From Candidatus Pelagibacter sp. (GTDB lineage Bacteria > Pseudomonadota > Alphaproteobacteria > Pelagibacterales > Pelagibacteraceae): 58,525 bases of DNA. The DNA is taken from positions 6,433 through 64,957 of the forward strand of contig NZJW01000019.1 in NCBI GenBank assembly GCA_002692055.1. The letters are read 5' to 3'. The position numbers and the translations under genes are program-made. How positions within the stretch are numbered: the stretch's first letter is position 1; each line of letters opens with the position of its first letter. Under the pieces are notes generated by a model, which had not been told where the DNA came from, made no database searches, and saw nothing but the letters and a program-made list of their open reading frames with translations. Of the stretch, positions 51,118-58,525 are shown one piece after another.

Positions 51118-51780
51118 TTTTTTTGCTTTTTTAAATATATAAACCATTTTTTTTGTATTAATTCGTTTAGTATTAACGTTACGTGGAGATGGATGATAGC
51201 AACCAAATATTGTTAATCCATTTATATTGTATTTACATCCATGACCAAATTTATAAGATCCTATGAGTCCATAATTTTCTTTGTAAAATTTTATACAAGT
51301 ATCAAATGCAATTTTGCCAAGCGCAACAATAACCTTTTTATTTTTAATCATATTTAATTCTTCCTTAAAAAAAACTGAGCAATTTTTTAACTCTTCTTGT
51401 GTTGGTTTATCTTCTGGTGGTACGCACCTTAAAGCAAGAGTAATAAATGTATTCTTTAGTTTCAAACCATCTTTAATATGATCTGAGTTTGGTTGGTTGC
51501 TCAAGCCTGATTTAAATAAACAATTAAATAAAAAATCTGCTGATTTATCACCAGTAAAAACACGTCCAGTGCGTGTAGCCCCATGCGCAGCTGGCGCAAG
51601 TCCAATAATAATTATTTTGGCACTTAAATCACCAAAGCCAGAAACTGGTTTACCCCAATAGACTTCATTCATATAAGATTTTCGCTTTTTTAAAGTAATT
51701 TTATTTCTAAAATTTAGTAATCTTGCACATTTATTACATTGATAAACTTTTTTTGAAAAAGATGTGAATTCTTTATTCAA
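51109..51780 (-). CDS. uracil-DNA glycosylase family (family 4/5-like)
   Basis: IIGLAPAAHGATRTGRVFTGDKS; four Cys (CNKCARL...); GCYHPSPRNVNT. Confidence 0.9.
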   Translation of the reverse strand: MNKEFTSFSKKVYQCNKCARLLNFRNKITLKKRKSYMNEVYWGKPVSGFGDLSAKIIIIGLAPAAHGATRTGRVFTGDKSADFLFNCLFKSGLSNQPNSDHIKDGLKLKNTFITLALRCVPPEDKPTQEELKNCSVFFKEELNMIKNKKVIVALGKIAFDTCIKFYKENYGLIGSYKFGHGCKYNINGLTIFGCYHPSPRNVNTKRINTKKMVYIFKKAKKLI

Positions 51781-51786
51781 TTTACT

Positions 51787-52008
51787 TTAGACCCAGTTTA
51801 TTATTACAATTTCCTCAATTTTAAAAAAAATTGAAATCCACCTTTTTTTTTCTTCTCTTTTCAGACTACTAGGGGGATATTGAAACTTACTATTGATCAT
51901 ATTTAGTGAAATATTTTTAGTATAATTTATAGTTGAAAAAAAACTATAGCAGATTAAAAAAAGAAAGAGGTAGTTTATAGTGATGATTTTTAAAATAATA
52001 TATTTCAT
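51787..52008 (-). CDS. small putative signal-peptide protein, uncertain
   Basis: 73-aa ORF with hydrophobic N-terminus, 6 bp upstream of the UDG gene, but its start overlaps the divergent ORF at 51980. Confidence 0.4.
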   Translation of the reverse strand: MKYIILKIITINYLFLFLICYSFFSTINYTKNISLNMINSKFQYPPSSLKREEKKRWISIFFKIEEIVIINWV

Positions 52009-52216
52009 TAAATATTTTAAACCTTCATTTAAATGGAGGCTTCCTTATCTACTTGGAGTATGTACAATACCAACAATCACATTGACACACTTTTCTTGTG
52101 TTGAGTATGGTATCAAAGCCGGTGTTGCCATTGGATTTTTTGGTTCGATACCTGTAATATGTTATGTATGTCACAAAGTTTTTATGGAACAATGGTTAGA
52201 AGAAGAGGATGAGTGA
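51980..52216 (+). CDS. small membrane protein, unknown function
   Basis: 78 aa, two hydrophobic segments, acidic C-terminus; overlaps the next small ORF by 8 nt. Confidence 0.6.
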   Translation: MMIFKIIYFIKYFKPSFKWRLPYLLGVCTIPTITLTHFSCVEYGIKAGVAIGFFGSIPVICYVCHKVFMEQWLEEEDE

Positions 52217-52358
52217 TTTACCGTCAATCGAGTTGTTATTATCTTATGGTTTTCTAGGGGGCGGGGCACTAATTATTTACGGAATTCTAAGTTTATTTAA
52301 AGATAGTATTGAAAAAAATCACAAAAAAATTAAAAAGAAAAAAAAAAATAAAAAATGA
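52209..52358 (+). CDS. 49-aa single-TM protein with Lys-rich tail
   Basis: Not in ORF track: MSDLPSIELLLSYGFLGGGALIIYGILSLFKDSIEKNHKKIKKKKKNKK*; 4-nt ATGA overlap with next gene. Confidence 0.65.
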   Translation: MSDLPSIELLLSYGFLGGGALIIYGILSLFKDSIEKNHKKIKKKKKNKK

Positions 52359-52696
52359 GCATAAAAGTTTTTTTTAATGAGTCGTGCAGTATTTGTAAAA
52401 AAGAAATAGATATTTACCGAAAAATGGAAAATAACCTTGAGTGGTATGATATTAAGGAAAAAGAGTCCCAAATAACAAATTTAAATACAGATAAACTATC
52501 TAGACGGCTACATGTAGTAGATCAAGGAAATCTTATTAAAGGAGCAAAGGCTTTTTTAGTAGTTTGGTCGAACATACCAAAACTTAATTGGTTATATAAA
52601 ATTTTTAAACAACCAATTTTGTTTCATGTTTTTGCATTTTTCTATGAAATTGCGGCTTTCATATTATATCTAAAAAACAAACTGCATAAGCACTAA
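52355..52696 (+). CDS. DUF393 / thiol-disulfide oxidoreductase-like (DCC) protein
   Basis: VFFNESCSICKKEIDIYRKME (CxxC), W-rich C-terminal half. Confidence 0.8.
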   Translation: MSIKVFFNESCSICKKEIDIYRKMENNLEWYDIKEKESQITNLNTDKLSRRLHVVDQGNLIKGAKAFLVVWSNIPKLNWLYKIFKQPILFHVFAFFYEIAAFILYLKNKLHKH

Positions 52697-52759
52697 ACTG
52701 TCAATATAAGAACACATTTCAGTTCATTCATTGTCTTATTTGTTCACTACAAAAGAATT

Positions 52760-52870
52760 ATGAGAAAAATTGTAATCATGTTATTCTTCATCTTTCTAGC
52801 TACTGCTTCAAGTATTGTAAGTAGTAATCATTCAATGTCTACTAATTCAATTGAACAAAAGATTAAGTAA
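52760..52870 (+). CDS. 36-aa putative secreted peptide, uncertain
   Basis: MRKIVIMLFFIFLATASSIVSSNHSMSTNSIEQKIK*: signal-peptide-like. Confidence 0.4.
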   Translation: MRKIVIMLFFIFLATASSIVSSNHSMSTNSIEQKIK

Positions 52871-52952
52871 ATCCGAGAAAAATTAAACAACATTTTTTAC
52901 CCAAATATTTAACTGGCAAATAAAAAAATAAAGTGTATCAAACGCAAAATTT

Positions 52953-54776
52953 ATGGCTAATAGTTTAAGAAATATTGCAATTATTGCACACGTTGATCAT
53001 GGTAAGACAACTTTAATAGATAATTTACTAAAACAAAGTGGCTTGTTTAGAGAAAATCAGAAAGTTGATGAGAGAGTAATGGATAGTGGTGATATTGAGA
53101 AAGAAAGAGGGATAACAATATTAGCAAAACCTACATCCGTTGTTTGGAAAGATACAAGAATAAACATTATTGATACACCAGGACATGCAGATTTTGGAGG
53201 AGAAGTTGAAAGAATTTTAGGCATGACAGACGGTGTCATACTTTTGGTTGATGCTGCTGAGGGCCCGATGCCACAAACAAAATTCGTTTTATCAAAAGCA
53301 TTATCTCAAGGTTTAAGACCTATAGTTATAATAAATAAAGTAGATAGATCAGATGCAAGAGCTAAAGAAGTTATAAATGAAATCTTTGATCTTTTTGTCG
53401 CTCTAGATGCTGATAATCAACAATTAGATTTCCCCATTCTTTATGCTTCTGGTCGTGATGGCTGGTGCAATTATGAACTTGATCAAAAGAGAGAAAATTT
53501 ACATCCACTCTTAGACCTAATACTTAATCATGTAAAAGAACCCGAGGTTGATTTAAGTAAACCTTTTGCAATGCTATCAACTTTGCTACATTCTGACACT
53601 TTTTTAGGCCGTTGTTTAATTGGACGGGTAGTGCATGGAATTGCAAAAGTAAATGATACGGTTAAATCTCTGAATTTAAATAATAGTAAAGTAGAGGAAG
53701 GTAGACTAACAAAATTATTTACGTTCTCAGGTACTGATAAAGTTGCAACCGATACAGTGACAGCAGGGGATATCGTGTGTGTAGCGGGATTAAAAATAAC
53801 ATCGGTTTCAGACACAATATGCCACTTGGATGTTAATGAAGCACTTAAAACCACACCGATAGATCCTCCTACTATGTCAGTAACTATAACAGTAAATGAT
53901 TCACCTATTTCGGGACTGGAAGGTAAAAAAGTGACTTCTACCATGATACGGGAAAGATTACTTGCAGAAGCAGAAACAAATGTTGCGATTTCATTTACCG
54001 AAAATGATAATAAAGACTCATTTGAAATTGGAGGACGTGGAGAACTTCAAATCGGTGTTTTAATTGAAACAATGAGGAGAGAGGAATTTGAATTATCTGT
54101 ATCAAGACCAAAAGTGTTATTTAAACATGAGAATAATAAAAAATTAGAACCTTTTGAAGAAGTTACGATTGATGTTGATGAGGAATACTCAAGTACTGTA
54201 ATTGACTCAATAAATCAGAGAAAAGGTGAAATGATAGATATGCGTGATACTGGCCAAAATAAAAAAAGAATTATTTTTAAGGCACCTTCAAGAGGTTTGA
54301 TCGGATATCAGAGTAAGTTTTTGACTGAAACTAGAGGAACAGGTGTAATGAACCGAGTATTTGACTCATATGGAGATTTCAAAGGAGATATCAAAAGTCG
54401 AAGAAATGGAGCACTAATTTCAACTGATAGCGGTGAGGCCGTTGCATATGCAATCTTTAATTTACAAGATAGAGGCCTAATGTTTATTGAACCTCAGACT
54501 AAAGTATATGGTGGAATGATTGTTGGCGAGCATAATAGAGATAATGATTTAGAAATTAATGTTTTAAAGGGTAAAAAATTAACTAACGTTAGAGCTGCTG
54601 GTAGTGACGGTTTAATCTCTCTCACACCACCTATTAAAATGTCATTAGAAGAGATGATGTCATATGTGAATGAAGATGAATTATTAGAGGTAACCCCTAA
54701 AAATTTAAGATTAAGGAAAAAACTCCTCTTGGCCCATGAAAGAAAAAAACATCAAAGAGAAACTCTCCCTGCCTAA
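52953..54776 (+). CDS. typA: TypA/BipA ribosome-associated GTPase
   Basis: IAHVDHGKTTLID; GITILAKPTSV; DTPGHADFGGEVER; SRGLIGYQSKFLTETRGTG. Confidence 0.98.
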   Translation: MANSLRNIAIIAHVDHGKTTLIDNLLKQSGLFRENQKVDERVMDSGDIEKERGITILAKPTSVVWKDTRINIIDTPGHADFGGEVERILGMTDGVILLVDAAEGPMPQTKFVLSKALSQGLRPIVIINKVDRSDARAKEVINEIFDLFVALDADNQQLDFPILYASGRDGWCNYELDQKRENLHPLLDLILNHVKEPEVDLSKPFAMLSTLLHSDTFLGRCLIGRVVHGIAKVNDTVKSLNLNNSKVEEGRLTKLFTFSGTDKVATDTVTAGDIVCVAGLKITSVSDTICHLDVNEALKTTPIDPPTMSVTITVNDSPISGLEGKKVTSTMIRERLLAEAETNVAISFTENDNKDSFEIGGRGELQIGVLIETMRREEFELSVSRPKVLFKHENNKKLEPFEEVTIDVDEEYSSTVIDSINQRKGEMIDMRDTGQNKKRIIFKAPSRGLIGYQSKFLTETRGTGVMNRVFDSYGDFKGDIKSRRNGALISTDSGEAVAYAIFNLQDRGLMFIEPQTKVYGGMIVGEHNRDNDLEINVLKGKKLTNVRAAGSDGLISLTPPIKMSLEEMMSYVNEDELLEVTPKNLRLRKKLLLAHERKKHQRETLPA

Positions 54777-54895
54777 TTGTTAGTATCCTGTGACAATAAC
54801 TAACAACGTTCATGTTTTGACTCATTTTTTTCTCAAAAATGAAACCATTACGATGTACTAGTTATAAACACTGTTAATATGTGAATATCTAAATC

Positions 54896-55141
54896 TTAAC
54901 GTGTTTTTGGGGATATGATTTTACCTTCCTTAAATTGAGGAGGTGTATACTTGCCATCAGAAGGATCTTTATCAGACAGTCTAAAAAAAATTAGAACCAA
55001 GGCTAATAATAGTAAACTTGCGAGTGATAAAGGTATGATTGGAAATTTTTTGTTTGTATCTTTTTTAATCAAGTAAGTAGATAAATAGTAAAGTAGAAAA
55101 GGCAGTAAAATTGCTACAATCAAAAAAATTTTTTTTATCAT
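54896..55141 (-). CDS. small membrane protein (DUF-like), two TM helices
   Basis: 81-aa ORF with two TM segments downstream of amt. Confidence 0.65.
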   Translation of the reverse strand: MIKKIFLIVAILLPFLLYYLSTYLIKKDTNKKFPIIPLSLASLLLLALVLIFFRLSDKDPSDGKYTPPQFKEGKIISPKTR

Positions 55142-55178
55142 AGATAATAGATATAATATGTCACTAAATGATTAAAAT

Positions 55179-55212
55179 TAATCTAGGGCCTGAAGTCACA
55201 GGCCCTAGATTT
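55179..55212 (-). terminator. intrinsic terminator downstream of amt
   Basis: Perfect inverted repeat AATCTAGGGCCTG-aagtca-CAGGCCCTAGATT just after the amt stop; AT-rich 3' side on -. Confidence 0.85.
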
Positions 55213-55220
55213 AAACTGAT

Positions 55221-56510
55221 TTAGTCTCGTATTGAGTAAGCAACTACTCCAATTTCAGCTTTATCGGTTCCAAGTTTTTCCGCCTCTTTACTAATTCTTA
55301 ATCCAATGCTTATACTTATTGTTTTGAATACTAAAAAAGATAAAACAAAGCTAAAAACGCATACAGAAAAAACCCCTACAAATTGAGTTACAAAAGATGT
55401 ATCTCCATTTGTTAATGGCACCACTAATGTCCCAAATATTCCAGCAAACATATGCACTGGTATAGCCCCTACCACATCATCTAAACCAAAGTTTTCAAGC
55501 ATTTTGGTTCCAAAATACATTATGATTGCTCCAATAGCGCCTATCATCATCGCAGTAGTTGGATTTGGGGTCAGAGGTTCAGCAGTGATTGCGACCAAAC
55601 CAGCTAAGGCACCGTTTAACATCATTATGACATCTGTTTTGCCTCCGTACACTCTAGAGATTGCTGCACCAGCAAATGTTCCCGCTGCACCAGCTAAATG
55701 CGTATTTACAGCAATTTTAGTAATCGCTGTTGCATCATCAAAGGTCCCCATGGCCAATTGGCTAAAACCGTTAAAGCCAAACCAGCCGAACCATAATAAA
55801 AATGTTCCAAGTGTGGTTAAAGGAATACTTGAAGCTGCAAAAGGAACCATTACTCTTTTAGAACCTGACCCTGTAAATCTTCCACTTCTAGCTCCTAATA
55901 CAATCACACCAGCTAAAGCGGCGGCTCCACCACAAGCATGAACTAATGTCGATCCAGCAAAGTCAGAGAAACCAGCTTTAGCTAACCAGCCACCTCCCCA
56001 TTGCCAACCCATTGAGATTGGATATATAAAGCCTGACATCAATATTGCGAATAGAAAAAAAGGCCAAACTTTAATTCTTTCTGCAACAGCTCCTGAAACA
56101 ATTGATACAGTCGCGCAAACAAACATAGTTTGAAAAAACCAGTCTGAACTATCTGAATAACCAGTATCTATCTTTGATCCCTCAGTCCATATTGAAAAAC
56201 TACCAATATAACCACCTTCAGGTATTCCATATGCCATATTGTAACCAAATAAGTAAAAAATGATTGAGCAAATTGCGAATTTACCAATATTTTTTGCAGC
56301 AATTGTAGATACACTTTTATTTGTTACTAGACCACTTTCTAGCATACAAAATCCTGCAGCCATGAAAGCAACCAAAACACCACCTAAATAAAATGCTAAA
56401 GTATTAAATATATATTGACCTTCTTTACTTATCGTTGTGTCAGCTATGGCCATTGAACTTCCCGCAATTATCAAAATGACAAAAGCTATCGAGGTTTTTA
56501 AAATTTTCAT
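55221..56510 (-). CDS. amt: ammonium transporter (Amt family)
   Basis: GFCMLESGLVTNKS; DFAGSTLVHACGGAAALAGVIVLGAR; 11 TM pattern. Confidence 0.96.
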   Translation of the reverse strand: MKILKTSIAFVILIIAGSSMAIADTTISKEGQYIFNTLAFYLGGVLVAFMAAGFCMLESGLVTNKSVSTIAAKNIGKFAICSIIFYLFGYNMAYGIPEGGYIGSFSIWTEGSKIDTGYSDSSDWFFQTMFVCATVSIVSGAVAERIKVWPFFLFAILMSGFIYPISMGWQWGGGWLAKAGFSDFAGSTLVHACGGAAALAGVIVLGARSGRFTGSGSKRVMVPFAASSIPLTTLGTFLLWFGWFGFNGFSQLAMGTFDDATAITKIAVNTHLAGAAGTFAGAAISRVYGGKTDVIMMLNGALAGLVAITAEPLTPNPTTAMMIGAIGAIIMYFGTKMLENFGLDDVVGAIPVHMFAGIFGTLVVPLTNGDTSFVTQFVGVFSVCVFSFVLSFLVFKTISISIGLRISKEAEKLGTDKAEIGVVAYSIRD

Positions 56511-56570
56511 AAACTTTCTCCCTTTAAAGATTTGATTTTTTAGACCTTGAATATTGATGATATCACTTAT

Positions 56571-56612
56571 GCATATTAGACATATACTCCTATATCAACA
56601 TATCTAATATGC
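56571..56612. promoter_or_regulatory. inverted repeat in the amt upstream region
   Basis: GCATATTAGA (56571-56580) / TCTAATATGC (56603-56612), perfect 10-bp arms. Confidence 0.6.
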
Positions 56613-56624
56613 GTTTTAAGAATA

Positions 56625-56777
56625 TTAATATGAACCAAGAATATTTTGATATTTAATAAAATTCACTCCTATAGCCCATAAAGCTATTGAGAAACAAATC
56701 ATAGCCATTGCAACTGAGAAAAGAATTTCTTTTTTATATTTTATAATTTGCTCTTTAATCACGCGAAAATTAATCAT
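56625..56777 (-). CDS. 50-aa single-TM protein, unknown
   Basis: Not in ORF track: MINFRVIKEQIIKYKKEILFSVAMAMICFSIALWAIGVNFIKYQNILGSY*. Confidence 0.6.
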   Translation of the reverse strand: MINFRVIKEQIIKYKKEILFSVAMAMICFSIALWAIGVNFIKYQNILGSY

Positions 56778-56905
56778 TTTTTTTTAAAATAATTAAATAT
56801 TAGGTAAATTAAAATTAGTGAAATTGTCACAATTTGTATCATTTCCCCTTGGGTTAGGTTGGAAAAAATAGACTCATTGTAATTTTTCATATGTTCTGGC
56901 ATCAT
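56774..56905 (-). CDS. 43-aa single-TM protein, unknown
   Basis: Not in ORF track: MMPEHMKNYNESIFSNLTQGEMIQIVTISLILIYLIFNYFKKK*; ATGA overlap with the 50-aa gene. Confidence 0.6.
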   Translation of the reverse strand: MMPEHMKNYNESIFSNLTQGEMIQIVTISLILIYLIFNYFKKK

Positions 56906-56919
56906 TTAAATAAATCAGA

Positions 56920-57696
56920 ATGGACGAAAATATACAAATAAAAAAACTTTATTATTCACCAGTAAAATCTTTTAATTTTATTGAAGATGAGAGGTTAAAT
57001 ATCATTGAGAACAGGGGCATAGAAAATGATAGAATTTTTGCTTTTGTTAGGAATAAAACTCAAGATGAAGCAATCAAATTTCAAAATAAACAATATTTAA
57101 GAAATAATCAAAGTTATTTAAGTATAAAGAATACCCCCTTATTAAATTATTATCAGATTGTATTTAAAAAAAATGAACTTAAAATTTATAAAGAAACAAA
57201 AGAATTAGTTGCTATTAAAGATTTTGATTTTTCAAATCTTCAAAGAGTAGCGTCTCAAGTCAAAAAAAATGAGGATGAACTAAAAGATAAAGACATATAT
57301 TTTTTATATAATTTAAAAATACCCTTTTTTGATATGATCAATGATAATGTTGTATCCTTAATTAATTTGTCAAGTCTTAGAGATTTTGAAGCTAGATCGG
57401 GTCTTAAAATTGATCATGAACGCTTTAGAGCAAATATTGTTATTGATGGACTACCTGCCATGAAAGAATTAGAACTTGCCAAAAAGAAAATTAAAATTGG
57501 AAGTGTTGTATTTGATATATTCTGTAATACACCAAGATGTAGAGCAACTAATTTCCCATATCGATCAAAAGTTTTAGATATCAATTTACCCCAGAAGCTT
57601 AATCAAATTTATAATCATATTGACTTTGGTATCTATTTAAAACCAATAACTACTGGACAAATATTCTTAAATGATAGAGTAATTCTAAATGATTAA
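56920..57696 (+). CDS. MOSC domain protein (molybdenum cofactor sulfurase-like)
   Basis: YYSPVKSFNFIEDERLNIIENRGIENDRIFAFV; ERFRANIVIDGL; CNTPRCRATN. Confidence 0.88.
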   Translation: MDENIQIKKLYYSPVKSFNFIEDERLNIIENRGIENDRIFAFVRNKTQDEAIKFQNKQYLRNNQSYLSIKNTPLLNYYQIVFKKNELKIYKETKELVAIKDFDFSNLQRVASQVKKNEDELKDKDIYFLYNLKIPFFDMINDNVVSLINLSSLRDFEARSGLKIDHERFRANIVIDGLPAMKELELAKKKIKIGSVVFDIFCNTPRCRATNFPYRSKVLDINLPQKLNQIYNHIDFGIYLKPITTGQIFLNDRVILND

Positions 57697-58525
57697 AACT
57701 AAGTTTATAAATAATAAAGTAGCGCTATATACATTAATTATAGGGTGCTTTGTTGTCTCTGTATCAATGGGGATCCGTCAAACTTATGGCATATTTTTTC
57801 AATTTTTTGAAACAGATTTAAATATTACAAGTACATATTTTGGACTTGCAATTGGGGTACAAGCTATAGTTTGGGGAATTTTTGCAACAATTTTTGGAAT
57901 GATTGCCGATAAATATGGATCTAATAAAGTTGTAATGATTGCACTCGTTACTTACGCTATTGGTATTTACTCTTTGGGTAATTTGAATAGTCAGGGATTC
58001 TTATTTCAAATAAATCTTGGTATCCTAGTAGGCATAGGTTTAGGTGGAGCAGCTGCTCCAATAATTGTGCCAACAGTGGCAAAACATTTTCCCAATCATA
58101 ATAGAGCAAAAGCAGCAGGTTTAGTTACAGCTTTTGCCAGCGTTGGAATGTTTATTTATCCTATTATGTCTAGCACCTTGTTTAATTATTATAGTTGGGG
58201 CAAAATACTAAATATTTTTGTTTTAATTTTATTACTAGCTAGTGTTTTATCATTATTTTTAAAAGAACCTAAAGCTGATCAATTCAGTCAGAATAATATT
58301 GAAGTTAAACAATCATTATATCAAGCAATTAAAGAAGCTTTTGGATACAAAAGCTACTTATTTTTAATGGCTGGTTTTTTTGTTTGTGGTTTTCAAATTA
58401 CATTAGTTGCAACACATGTACCAAATTACGTTATTGAGAGAGGCTTAGATGGGTGGACGGGTGCAGCAATTTTATCTTTAATTGGTTTATTTAATATTTT
58501 TGGTACTTTAACGATGGGTTTTTTA
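57689..58525 (+). CDS. MFS transporter (MCT/OFA-like), 3' truncated by window
   Basis: Open frame MIKTKFINNKVALYTLIIGCFVVSVSMGIRQTYGIFFQFF...ADKYGSNKVVMIA...; no stop before window end. Confidence 0.88.
   Translation, partial: MIKTKFINNKVALYTLIIGCFVVSVSMGIRQTYGIFFQFFETDLNITSTYFGLAIGVQAIVWGIFATIFGMIADKYGSNKVVMIALVTYAIGIYSLGNLNSQGFLFQINLGILVGIGLGGAAAPIIVPTVAKHFPNHNRAKAAGLVTAFASVGMFIYPIMSSTLFNYYSWGKILNIFVLILLLASVLSLFLKEPKADQFSQNNIEVKQSLYQAIKEAFGYKSYLFLMAGFFVCGFQITLVATHVPNYVIERGLDGWTGAAILSLIGLFNIFGTLTMGFL

Noticed and set aside
53528-53944. 138-aa minus-strand ORF
   Set aside because: Antisense inside typA; low-complexity V/T/S composition, no family resemblance.
55504-55941. 145-aa plus-strand ORF
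   Set aside because: Long antisense ORF within amt, which has strong family motifs on the other strand; no recognisable domain.

Overview
The window is a gene-dense, strongly AT-rich bacterial chromosome segment. Gene content and order (F1-ATPase end, rplU-rpmA-obg-proBA-nadD-rsfS-rlmH, rpmH-rnpA-yidD-yidC-argB, ffs-dnaX-ybaB-recR, CarD, Coq7, AmpG, cytochrome c) fit a streamlined alphaproteobacterium, probably a SAR11/Pelagibacterales-like or similar marine lineage; the taxonomy is inference. Almost everything is housekeeping. I see no prophage, transposon, CRISPR array, rRNA or recognisable defence island. RNA elements I can support by eye are one tRNA-Leu(CAA), an SRP 4.5S-type RNA that the ORF track mis-reads as the N-terminus of dnaX, and a SAM-II riboswitch directly upstream of metX. 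Several short genes missing from the ORF track are supported: rpmH, a LptM-like lipoprotein, a 31-aa Lys/Ala repeat miniprotein, and coupled small membrane proteins. The best places for a second look are: (1) the Lys-rich miniprotein facing a CarD that carries its own Lys-rich N-terminal tail, with the terminator between them overlapping the carD stop; (2) the metX leader, where a perfect hairpin lies between the riboswitch-embedded Shine-Dalgarno and the start codon; (3) the inverted repeat and coupled micro-membrane-protein genes upstream of amt; (4) extreme compaction, with convergent genes sharing a TTAA stop and divergent start codons 0-1 bp apart. No clearly new multi-gene system could be demonstrated from sequence alone.
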